From Thermoanaerobaculia bacterium (GTDB lineage Bacteria; Acidobacteriota; Thermoanaerobaculia; Thermoanaerobaculales; Sulfomarinibacteraceae): DNA of 35,253 nucleotides. The stretch covers positions 1-35,253 of the forward strand of contig JAMOVQ010000112.1 of the NCBI GenBank assembly GCA_027067575.1, written 5' to 3'. Below, piece by piece: positions 16,099-26,584 of this stretch (positions within the stretch are counted from its first letter, which is position 1; each line of letters opens with the position of its first letter). The notes below the pieces were generated by a model, which had not been told where the DNA came from, did not search any database, and saw only the letters and a program-made list of their open reading frames with translations. Made by a program: the position numbers and the translations under genes.

Positions 16099-18144
16099 TC
16101 ACCGGCCGGCACGAACGAGAAAGAACTGCGGCCTGGATCCGGCGTCGGGCATGTCGATCCTCAGGGTCCAGTTCGTCCCGTCCGGGAAGGTCTCCTCGAA
16201 GCTGCGGTACCCCAGGGGGCCTTGCTCCGCTCCGGTCAGCTGGACGCCAATGGTGCGGCGGCCGGAGGGGATGGCGAAGACCTTCTTGACGACCCCCGTT
16301 CCCTTCTTCTTCCGGCCGAGGAACCCCTTCCGGGTGAAATCGAACGGGATGACGCCCAGGGTCTCGCCCCCGATCGTCACCGTGATCGTGCCCGCGTTGA
16401 TCGGCGAGTTGAAGTAGACGGTCAGCCGCGCCATCCCGGGCGTCGGGGTCGGTCTGATACCGGTGCGGCCTCGCCGGACCGTCCTCGGCGTGGGGCGCGC
16501 GGCCCTCGTCCGGGAGGCCCGCTGCCGCTCCCGGGCGAGCTCCAGGAAGTTTGCGGCAAGCTCGTTCTCCGGGTCGAGCTCGGCCGCTCGGGAGAACCGG
16601 CGCGCCGCCTCGCCGTACCGTCCCCGTCTGTAGAGCGCCTTTCCCTCGTCCAGGAGGGTCGCCGCCTCCTCGCGCTGCCGCAGCGTGGCCTGCTCCGCCT
16701 CGGAGCGGGCCCGGGAACGGGCCAGCAGCCGCCGGGCGGCGGGGGAGGCCGGCGCCTGATCGAGGGCGCGGCGCGCCGCCGCCTCGGCCGCCGCCGTGTC
16801 GCCCCGTTCCAGGGCGCGTTCGGCCTCCCGGAGCTGAATCACGGTGTGGTGAATCGAGCGCACGGCGGCAGCCGGAGGGGCGGGTGGCGGAGGGCCTGGC
16901 CTCGACAGGAGGAGCCAGCCGATGATGACGGCCCACAGCAGGAACCACCCCGCCACGATCCGGACCGCCCACGCCGTCTGGACCTCCCACTTCCAGAACG
17001 GAAGCGGGCCGGATTCCGGTTCTGCCTTCTCCGGGGGCTCCGGCTCCTCTCGGACGGCCGTCTCCGGCACCGGCTCCGGAAGCTCCGCCGCCGCGTCGTC
17101 GAGTGCCTCGACGGAGGGCAACGCGTCTCCCTCCGCGGCCGTTCCGGCCGCCGCCCCGGCGCCCGGATGGGTCTCGGCGTCAGGGTCCGTCCCCGCGTCG
17201 GTGGGCGGTGCCGCAGGCGGCTCCGCCGCGGGCTGGCCGGACGGCGTGGGGAAGACCCGGGTGTGGAGGTCCGGTTCGAACACGCCGGTCCGTTCCACGT
17301 CGCCCGGTTCCCGTGCGACGAGCGACTTGGCGAGAGCTGCCAGCACGCGGGCCAGTTCCCCTCCCGACTGGAACCGCTTCTCCGGCGCCTTCTCCAGGCA
17401 CTTGAGCACGATCGGGTTGAAGGCGCCGGGGAGGCCCTTCCGGAGCGTCGAGGGCGGCGGGCAGGGCCGCTGGACGATGTTGTACGTCACCTCGGCCATG
17501 GTCTTGCCGGCGAACGGCTTCTTCCCCGTCAGCAGCTCGAACAGCACCACCCCGAGGGAGAAGATGTCCGAACGCCCGTCCACCGGTTTCCCGGTGATCT
17601 GCTCGGGCGACATGTAGTTCGGCGTCCCGATGAACTGCCCCTCGACGGTCAGGTTCGACGACTCCAGCCGGGCCACGCCGAAGTCGGCGATCTTGACCCC
17701 ACCGGTCTCGGTCAGGAGGATGTTCGCCGGCTTGATGTCCCGGTGGACCACGCCCATGCTGTGGGCGTAGTCCAGCGCCAGCGCCACCTCCGCAACGATG
17801 CGGGCCGCCTCCGACGGACGGAACCGGTGGCCGTCCCGCAGCAGCTCGCGGAGGTTCCGGCCGCGGATCAGTTCCATGGCGATGAACACGACCCCGGTCT
17901 CCGTGTCCTCGCCGACGTCGTGGATCGTCACGATGGCGGGGTGGCTCAGCCGGCCCGCCGCACGGGCCTCCCGGAAGAACCGCTCCCGGAACTCGGCCGC
18001 GAGCTCCTCGTCCAGGTCGAGGCGCAACGTCTTGAGGGCCACGCTGCGGTCGATGATCGGGTCGTGGGCCAGGTAGACCACGCCCATCGCGCCGCGCCCG
18101 AGAACCTCCTTGATGACGTAGCGGCCGATCCGTTCGATGGTCAC
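16099..18144 (-). CDS. Membrane-anchored Ser/Thr protein kinase with C-terminal sensor-like region
   Basis: A PknB-type Hanks kinase of about 681 residues. The kinase domain (about 6-275) shows GRGAMGVVYLAHD (P-loop), ALKTL (catalytic Lys), HRDIKPANILL (catalytic loop, near 130), DFGVARL and GTPNYMSPEQI. A low-complexity acidic/Pro/Ala linker follows, then one membrane segment (about 394-415, AGWFLLWAVIIGWLLL), a helical TPR-like region (about 430-545) and a beta-rich C-terminal domain of unknown type beginning MARLTVYFNSP. The kinase is thus cytoplasmic, with the tail outside the inner membrane. Start: TACAATG overlaps the -10 box, so GTG at 18144, 7 nt after TACAAT, is preferred over the overlapping ATG at 18153. 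It is divergent from the fibre-like gene and followed by the MBL-fold gene. Confidence 0.9.
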   Translation of the reverse strand: MTIERIGRYVIKEVLGRGAMGVVYLAHDPIIDRSVALKTLRLDLDEELAAEFRERFFREARAAGRLSHPAIVTIHDVGEDTETGVVFIAMELIRGRNLRELLRDGHRFRPSEAARIVAEVALALDYAHSMGVVHRDIKPANILLTETGGVKIADFGVARLESSNLTVEGQFIGTPNYMSPEQITGKPVDGRSDIFSLGVVLFELLTGKKPFAGKTMAEVTYNIVQRPCPPPSTLRKGLPGAFNPIVLKCLEKAPEKRFQSGGELARVLAALAKSLVAREPGDVERTGVFEPDLHTRVFPTPSGQPAAEPPAAPPTDAGTDPDAETHPGAGAAAGTAAEGDALPSVEALDDAAAELPEPVPETAVREEPEPPEKAEPESGPLPFWKWEVQTAWAVRIVAGWFLLWAVIIGWLLLSRPGPPPPAPPAAAVRSIHHTVIQLREAERALERGDTAAAEAAARRALDQAPASPAARRLLARSRARSEAEQATLRQREEAATLLDEGKALYRRGRYGEAARRFSRAAELDPENELAANFLELARERQRASRTRAARPTPRTVRRGRTGIRPTPTPGMARLTVYFNSPINAGTITVTIGGETLGVIPFDFTRKGFLGRKKKGTGVVKKVFAIPSGRRTIGVQLTGAEQGPLGYRSFEETFPDGTNWTLRIDMPDAGSRPQFFLVRAGR

Positions 18145-18151
18145 GGCCCCC

Positions 18152-18157
18152 ATTGTA
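18152..18157 (-). promoter_or_regulatory. -10 box TACAAT of the kinase gene
   Basis: TACAAT on the minus strand, only 7 nt from the GTG at 18144, predicts an mRNA that starts at or beside the start codon. No Shine-Dalgarno fits this start. It is the third near-leaderless arrangement in the window. Confidence 0.5.
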
Positions 18158-18282
18158 GCCGGGAACCGACCGGGCGTGTCCGGCGCGATCCGGACGGGGT
18201 GAGGGAACGGGAGCGGTCCGTCGATGGACAGGACGAGGCGGCGGGACGGACGAGCCTGCCCCGGAACTGGAGGAAGCGACAG

Positions 18283-20436
18283 ATGGCGAAGAGACGGATC
18301 ATCGCAGCAACGGCAACACTGATGCTCGTGGCAGCCTCGGCACTGGCGGGTTTTGCAGGTACGGACGTCTTCGTGGCCTCGGTCGGGCATGGCGCCGGGT
18401 CCGGCGGATCCCGGTGGATGACCACCCTGTGGATCCACAACCCGGGATCGTCGGCGGCCGACTGCCGGATCCAGCTCCTGATGCGCGACCGGACGAACCC
18501 GTCCCCGCCGACCTACAACGTGACCGTCCAGCCCGGTGACACGGTCCGGTTCGACGACGCCGTGTGGACGCTGTTCAACCTCGAAGCGTACGGTGCGCTC
18601 CGCGTGACGTCGGACCGCGACGTCGTGGTGAACTCCCGGATCTACAACCAGGAGGGTTCGGACATCTCAGAGACCCAGGGGCAGTTCTTCTCGGCGGTCC
18701 CGGCGGCGTTCGCCATCGGAGCAGGGGAGACGACCGACGTCCTGGGGGTCGACCAGGCGGGGGACGGCGATTTTCGGTTCAACTTCGGGATGGTGGAGGC
18801 CGGGGGACACGATGCCTGGGTCGACGTCACCCTCCTCGACGGCGACGGGAGGTCACTGGGCAGCAAGACCTATCCCCTCCGGCCGTGGGAAGCCATCCAG
18901 ACCAACGTCTCCGACCTCGGGGCAGGCAGTGCGCCGTCGGAGAACGGCAGACTCCACTTCGTGGTCGAGACCCGGAGTCATGGCAAGGTGATCGTCTTCG
19001 GTTCGGGGATCGCCAACGGCTCGCAGGACCCTTCGACCTTCGAGATGACGATGCACGCGGCGGCCGCTCCCGGGGGCGGCGGCGACATCACGGCGGTCCA
19101 CGCCGGCGCAGGGTTGAGCGGCGGGGGCTCGTCGGGGGACGTGACGCTCGCAATCGCGAGCGCCGGTGTGACGAAGACGATGCTCGAGGCGGCGGGAGGG
19201 TCGAGCGGCCAGGTGCTGGGCACCGACGGTGCGCACCTCGTGTGGACGAGCGTGGGCGGCAGCTTCTCGCTGCCGTACTCCGGGACCGCCAGCACGACCT
19301 CCGATGCGGCGTTCCAGGTGCTCAACAGCGGGGTCGCCGTGGCCGGTGACAGCCAGACCAGCGCGGGCGTCTACGGGTCGGCCCACGCGGCGGGCCAGGC
19401 GGGCGTGATGGGGTTCAACAACGAGGGGGTCGGGACCGGCGGCGTCTCCAGCGACGATGCGGGCGTCTACGGCGGCAGCTTCGACGGTCCCGGCGTCCGT
19501 GGCGAGAGCGTGAACAACGCCGGCATCCTGGGGACGGGTGATGACTTGGGCGTCTACGGGCAGGCGGGCCAGCCGGTGATGCTGACCTTCACCGTGCCCC
19601 AGGGGGTGCGCGGGGACAGCGGCGACGGCATCGGGGTGACCGGCGTCAGCGAGAGCGGCACGGGAGCGTACGGTACGAGTGGCACGGGTCCCGGTGTGCT
19701 CGGTCAGAGCGGCAGCAGTGACGGCGTCCGGGGACTGAGCCAGAGCGGCGACGGGGTCCGCGGCGAGAGCCACGGCGACGCCAGGTCCGGCGTCTACGGG
19801 GTGTCCGACCACACGGGCGGGTACGGCATGTTTGCGAGGAACACGGCGCTCTCCTCCCACGGCTTCTTCGGCGGCATGTACGCGGGGATTGCGTTCGTCG
19901 GAGCCCTGGGCCAGTCCGACGCCCCCAACGGTGTGGGCGTGATGGGGATCGCCAACGGCTCCACCGGTATCGGGGTGTACGGCAAGGGCGTCGGGAATGC
20001 GGGGATCTTCGACGGGAACGTGACGATCAACGGGAACCTCGAAGTCAGCGGAACCGTCAGCAAAGGCGGCGGGAGCTTCCGTATCGATCACCCGCTGGAC
20101 CCGGAGCACCGGTACCTCTACCACTCGTTCGTCGAGTCGCCCGACATGATGAACATCTACAACGGCAACGTGCGGACGGACGCCGACGGGTACGCGGTGG
20201 TCGAGCTCCCGGACTGGTTCGAGGCGCTCAACCGGGACTTCCGCTACCAGCTCACCGTGATCGGCGAGTTCGCGCAAGCCATCGTCGCCGAGGAGATCCA
20301 GAACGGCCGGTTCGTCATCCGGACCGACGCCGGGAACGTCAGGGTCTCCTGGCAGGTGACGGGCATCCGCCACGACGACTGGGCCAACGCCCACCGGATC
20401 CCGGTGGAGCAGGAGAAGGCCGTGAACCGCGACTGA
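18283..20436 (+). CDS. Secreted fibre-like repeat protein, unknown function
   Basis: A 717-residue exported protein. A signal peptide (about 1-25, LMLVAASALAGFAG) precedes an A/B beta-sandwich module (A about 33-146, from GSGGSRWMTTLWIHNPG; B about 163-253, from FRFNFGMVEAGG) that is also found in the metzincin at 31521. A tail-fibre-like DITAVHAGAGLSGGG segment follows, then about 360-520 is an irregular Gly-rich array of GVYG, GVRGES and GVLGQS units, suggesting a beta-helix or fibrous shaft. The C-terminal 120 residues, from SFRIDHPLDPEHRYLYHSF, form a distinct globular end. This looks like a surface fibre or adhesin rather than an enzyme. The ATG at 18283 has GGAGG 9 nt upstream; the frame is open much further left, but that part is antisense to the kinase. 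Confidence 0.82.
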   Translation: MAKRRIIAATATLMLVAASALAGFAGTDVFVASVGHGAGSGGSRWMTTLWIHNPGSSAADCRIQLLMRDRTNPSPPTYNVTVQPGDTVRFDDAVWTLFNLEAYGALRVTSDRDVVVNSRIYNQEGSDISETQGQFFSAVPAAFAIGAGETTDVLGVDQAGDGDFRFNFGMVEAGGHDAWVDVTLLDGDGRSLGSKTYPLRPWEAIQTNVSDLGAGSAPSENGRLHFVVETRSHGKVIVFGSGIANGSQDPSTFEMTMHAAAAPGGGGDITAVHAGAGLSGGGSSGDVTLAIASAGVTKTMLEAAGGSSGQVLGTDGAHLVWTSVGGSFSLPYSGTASTTSDAAFQVLNSGVAVAGDSQTSAGVYGSAHAAGQAGVMGFNNEGVGTGGVSSDDAGVYGGSFDGPGVRGESVNNAGILGTGDDLGVYGQAGQPVMLTFTVPQGVRGDSGDGIGVTGVSESGTGAYGTSGTGPGVLGQSGSSDGVRGLSQSGDGVRGESHGDARSGVYGVSDHTGGYGMFARNTALSSHGFFGGMYAGIAFVGALGQSDAPNGVGVMGIANGSTGIGVYGKGVGNAGIFDGNVTINGNLEVSGTVSKGGGSFRIDHPLDPEHRYLYHSFVESPDMMNIYNGNVRTDADGYAVVELPDWFEALNRDFRYQLTVIGEFAQAIVAEEIQNGRFVIRTDAGNVRVSWQVTGIRHDDWANAHRIPVEQEKAVNRD

Positions 20437-20476
20437 CTGCATCGCAGCTTCCCCGCCTTCAGCGAACGGAACATCC

Positions 20477-20508
20477 GGGGACCGGCCCGTGCCGGCCCCC
20501 TTCCGCTT
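20477..20508 (+). terminator. Probable Rho-independent terminator after the fibre-like gene
   Basis: GGGGACCGGC (20477-20486) pairs with GCCGGCCCCC (20491-20500) over nine base pairs with one mismatch and a four-base loop, followed by TTCCGCTTTC. It lies about 40 bp past the stop codon. Confidence 0.65.
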
Positions 20509-20579
20509 TCCGGATCGCACCGCCACATGGCGACAGGCCAACGGCCTCCACGAGAAAGGGACAGTGTCCGGCTCCCGAT

Positions 20580-20868
20580 CGAGCCGGAGCGAACCGGCGG
20601 CCGGAGCGGGTGAAGGCGCACACGTTCATCTGTTTCCTCGCCTTGGTGATCCACCGGGTCATGCGGTGGAGGATCAGTGGAAAGCTGCTACCGTTCTCGC
20701 CGGAGTACCACCTGGAGAAGCTCAAGACGGTGCAGCACCACACAGGTGAGGCTCGCCACGGGGACGCTCCTGTCCGGCGTCACGGCGATCGCCCCCGAGC
20801 AGCGGAGCCTCTTCGAGGCCATTGACGTCCCGCCCCCGACCCGGGGGAAGCTCCCCAGAGAGTTGTAG
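20580..20868 (+). pseudogene. C-terminal remnant of a DDE transposase (IS1634/IS4-like), frameshifted
   Basis: Translation from about 20598 reads RPERVKAHTFICFLALVIHR, then MRWRISGKLLPFSPEY and LEKLKTVQHHT. This resembles the end of IS1634/IS4-type transposases, where a basic R-I-x-A-H-x-F-I-C-F-L-A-L helix follows the last catalytic Glu. Near 20745 the homologous reading moves to the +1 frame (VRLATGTLLSGVTAIAPEQR) and ends at TAG 20866-20868, consistent with one inserted base. The N-terminal two thirds, including the DDE residues, are missing. It is a decayed element: upstream to 20509 there is no transposase sequence, only a small hairpin (20568-20587). Confidence 0.7.
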
Positions 20869-21008
20869 AGGGAACTTTTTCGAACCCGATCCAATGATGT
20901 CAATCACTTGCGCTCGTAACTGTCGAACTTGGGTGGTCCATGAAGGGGGCTGAGGCGGCGTGTCCTGTGTCGAGACCCGACGCCCGACTTCTCGCGCCCG
21001 GTATCCGT
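20869..21008. other. Non-coding tail of the transposon remnant
   Basis: These 140 bp separate the transposase remnant from the convergent vapC stop. AACTGTCGAACTTGGG at about 20918-20933 has the look of an insertion-sequence terminal inverted repeat, but its left partner was not found, in line with loss of the left part of the element. Nothing else is recognised. Confidence 0.3.
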
Positions 21009-21443
21009 TCATTCCAGAGGCCGAAACGGGTTCCTGACCTTCACGCCGGCGTAGTCCTGACCGTGGTTCAGATCCTCGGAGAGGACGAGGGAGCACGGCG
21101 TGCGGCGTGCCCCCTCGAGAATGGCAGCGTCCCAGAGGGAAAGACCGTAACGCCGGGAGAGAACGATCGCGTCCTCGACGAGCTGCGAGTCGGCCGGAAC
21201 GACCCGCCAGGTCCGGAGGGCACGGATGAGGCGCAGGGCATCGGAGCCATCCATCGGAGGGGAGAGCTTCCGCGTGAGGGTGGCAATAAGCTCGAGGAGG
21301 ACCTGGGTGCTGATGGCGAAGCATCCCTCCTCGAACCCCCTTTTCATGAGCCGGGCCGCGACCCTATGCTTGGATGGATCCTGGAGGGCCACGGCATGAA
21401 CGAGGACGTTGGTGTCGATGAAGGCCTCGATTTCAACGCTCAT
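21009..21443 (-). CDS. vapC: PIN-domain ribonuclease toxin (VapC-like)
   Basis: A 144-residue PIN-domain protein of normal VapC length. The acidic metal-binding residues expected of this nuclease fold are visible: D10 in FIDTNVLVHA, E51 in VLLELIATL, D104 or nearby in SLWDAAIL and a final acid in LSEDLNHGQ. VapC toxins cut RNA, commonly tRNA or rRNA, when their antitoxin is lost. The start ATG overlaps the end of the antitoxin gene by 11 bp, the classical layout for coupled translation with antitoxin first. Its target cannot be read from the sequence. Confidence 0.88.
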   Translation of the reverse strand: MSVEIEAFIDTNVLVHAVALQDPSKHRVAARLMKRGFEEGCFAISTQVLLELIATLTRKLSPPMDGSDALRLIRALRTWRVVPADSQLVEDAIVLSRRYGLSLWDAAILEGARRTPCSLVLSEDLNHGQDYAGVKVRNPFRPLE

Positions 21444-21669
21444 GAAGTTCCTCGCGACGGGGGAGTTGCATGCCGGCTCTCCCCGCGGGGTGATCGATCA
21501 GATCTTCGATCTCGGAGAGTGCCCGGAGACGGAGTCCGCGTTCATCCACGAGAAACCGGAGCTGTTCCCGGAGCAGATCGCTCAGGGAACGTCCCTCCCT
21601 GGCCGCCACGATCCGGGCCGCTTGCAGCAGTTCCTCATCCACTGTCAGTGTCACGTTTCGTCGGCCCAT
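21433..21669 (-). CDS. vapB: VapB-like ribbon-helix-helix antitoxin
   Basis: A 78-residue protein with a short beta-strand and two helices at the N-terminus (MGRRNVTLTVDEELLQAARI, then a turn and a second helix LSDLLREQLRFL), as in ribbon-helix-helix DNA-binding antitoxins. The charged C-terminus (LPRREELHER) would wrap the PIN toxin. It normally neutralises VapC and represses its own promoter. A -10 box TACACT lies at 21692-21687 and GGAG sits shortly before the ATG at 21669. It is the first gene of a two-gene operon. Confidence 0.82.
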   Translation of the reverse strand: MGRRNVTLTVDEELLQAARIVAAREGRSLSDLLREQLRFLVDERGLRLRALSEIEDLIDHPAGRAGMQLPRREELHER

Positions 21670-21686
21670 CGTCTCTCCACGGTTTC

Positions 21687-21692
21687 AGTGTA
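21687..21692 (-). promoter_or_regulatory. -10 box TACACT of the vapBC operon
   Basis: TACACT on the minus strand, within GATACACT, 17 nt before the vapB ATG. The same GATACACT octamer precedes the GGDEF-protein gene at 31385. Autoregulation by VapBC at this site is expected from the family but no operator palindrome is obvious. Confidence 0.45.
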
Positions 21693-22058
21693 TCACGGGA
21701 TCTGTGTCGAACTGGCCGGCCAGGCTCGACCATCTGGATGGCACGTCCGTGGATCCGGCGGTCGTGAACGTGGGCATCTCGAGCGCGTCTGATCCCTCCC
21801 TTCGCCCGCCCAGGAACGAGCGAAGCGATGTTCCGACTCGCGTTCCAGAGAACCTGAGCCCGTCACGATTGGGACTGTCCCCACAACGGAGCCCTCCGCC
21901 ATCCAGCGGTCGAGCGCAGCTGAGATGCGATTCCTTCCGGAGAAGTGATTGCTTCGGCCCCTTCGGAGTCTCGCGAGGGCGGGGCGGAGTAGTCGCCACG
22001 TCGATTCAGCCTTCTCATGGAAAGGGTGTAGCGCTACCGCCACCGGCAGAGGCCGCGG
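21693..22058. other. Intergenic DNA carrying dispersed repeat copy A
   Basis: This stretch upstream of the PFOR promoter shows no convincing gene: short open frames lie on both strands without a family match or ribosome site. Its main content is a copy of a dispersed repeat (21809-21915) whose inverted partner lies beyond the PFOR gene. Confidence 0.5.
21809..21915 (+). repeat. Dispersed repeat, copy A
   Basis: About 107 bp, from CCCAGGAACGAGCGAAGCGA to a CATCCAGCGGTCGAGC end. It matches the reverse complement of 26373-26478 with roughly 85% identity and one single-base indel, including an unbroken stretch at 21874-21909 (CTGTCCCCACAACGGAGCCC and on). It does not look coding. The pair is inverted around the PFOR gene. 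Confidence 0.8.
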
Positions 22059-22087
22059 TTGTCATGGGGGCCGGGCGGGCGTATGCT
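22059..22087 (+). promoter_or_regulatory. Sigma-70-type promoter of the PFOR gene
   Basis: TTGTCA (22059-22064), an exact 17-bp spacer and TATGCT (22082-22087) form the best full promoter in the window. Transcription would start near 22095 and give a leader of about 85 nt before the ATG at 22179. Confidence 0.65.
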
Positions 22088-22178
22088 TGCGGCCGCGCGG
22101 CGATGCAGCGTGGCGTCGCTGTGCCCATTTCACCAGTGCATCGGTCCACCCCGGATGGGGTGCAAGGAGGTTTCCGAC

Positions 22179-25751
<3,573 letters not shown>

Positions 25752-25773
25752 CGAGACCCAGGAGCACGACCCC

Positions 25774-25802
25774 GGGGGCGGCCACATGGCCGCCCCCTTT
25801 CC
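25774..25802 (+). terminator. Rho-independent terminator after PFOR
   Basis: A perfect 10-bp stem (GGGGGCGGCC at 25774-25783 with GGCCGCCCCC at 25788-25797), loop ACAT, then TTTCC. It begins 22 bp past the stop codon. Confidence 0.9.
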
Positions 25803-26372
25803 TGTGCCCCCATCCGCGGCCCGCCCTCCGAACGCCCCGGGATCGACTCGCGCTCGAACCCGATGCGAACGGTACGCCGGGGGGTGAACCGTCGCCCGCC
25901 CCCCGCGCTTCGCGCGGGCTGCGCGCCTCGCCCGAGCACCCCGGTGGGAGCAAGCTCCCCCCGGTTCGCCCGTGCGACGCGCTGGCGCCGCCTGCGGCGT
26001 CGCGGCCGGCCGCCTGGGCTTCGTTGGAGGGGGGCGTGTCATCGACTTTGTATGAACGGGGCCGCGAGTCTCGCACCCCCTCCTCGCTTCGTCGGGGCGC
26101 CGCCGCAGGCCGGGCGCCGCGTGCGCGGCTCCCCCGGGTCGCTCTGCTCCCCGGGGCCGTGGGGGCGGGTGCGCCCCGGCTCCTGCGGCTCGGGCTGCAC
26201 TCCGTGGCGACGCACCGGTGACGAGTGCTCGACCCCTTACCCTTCCCCCACCCAACCCCCCTCTCGGGCCAAGGGGTCTGCGCTCCCGCCCCCGGCACGC
26301 CTCCACGGGGCTTGCCCTCGCCTCCGTCGCCGGACCACCCCCGCCCCCACGCCGGCCCGTTCCTCGTGGGGT
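25803..26372. other. Hairpin-rich, very GC-rich non-coding region
   Basis: No gene is supported here. Open frames run on both strands only because stop codons are rare, and they share no family motif. The DNA contains many short perfect inverted repeats, for example CCCGCGC-TTC-GCGCGGG at 25902-25918, CGCCGC-CT-GCGGCG near 25991-26004, and CCCCGGG with CCCCGGGG around 26130-26160. This could be a structured RNA, a cluster of REP-like elements or decayed sequence. Confidence 0.4.
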
Positions 26373-26478
26373 GCTCGATCGCTGGATGGCGGAGGGCTCC
26401 GTTGTGGGGACAGCCCCGATCGTGAAGGGCTTGGTTCTCCGAGGCGCCAACCGGGACATCGCTTCGCTCGTCCCTGGG
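26373..26478 (-). repeat. Dispersed repeat, copy B (inverted relative to copy A)
   Basis: About 106 bp whose reverse complement matches 21809-21915 at roughly 85% identity; the best conserved part holds GGAGCCCTCCGCCATCCAGC. A further short fragment, CCCGATCGTGAAGG with a following TGGTTC, recurs at about 26550-26573. With copy A it flanks the PFOR gene in opposite orientation, about 4.5 kb apart. Confidence 0.8.
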
Positions 26479-26584
26479 GGGACGGGGTGTGGGTACCATG
26501 TGGGGCGGTCTCGTTTCGGCCGATGGGTTGGTTGGGTTGAGGGGATCATCCCGATCGTGAAGGCCGGTGGTTCCATGGATCCGC
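26479..26584. other. Short non-coding stretch with repeat fragment
   Basis: Between repeat copy B and the convergent lipoprotein stop. It contains the third partial repeat (26550-26573) and a G/T-rich run (GGGTTGGTTGGGTTGAGGGG at 26525-26544). No gene is seen. Confidence 0.35.

Noticed and set aside
16009-18282. Upstream in-frame extension of the fibre-like protein
   Set aside because: It is antisense to the kinase gene and would bury the signal peptide that starts at 18283.
20568-20587. CCGGCTC/GAGCCGG hairpin as a terminator or attachment site
   Set aside because: No T-tract follows and no second copy was seen; it lies just before the transposase remnant and may be chance in GC-rich DNA.
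25863-26540. Possible genes in the GC-rich region after PFOR
   Set aside because: Open frames on both strands have no ribosome site or domain, and the repeat copy inside them breaks the reading in copy A.
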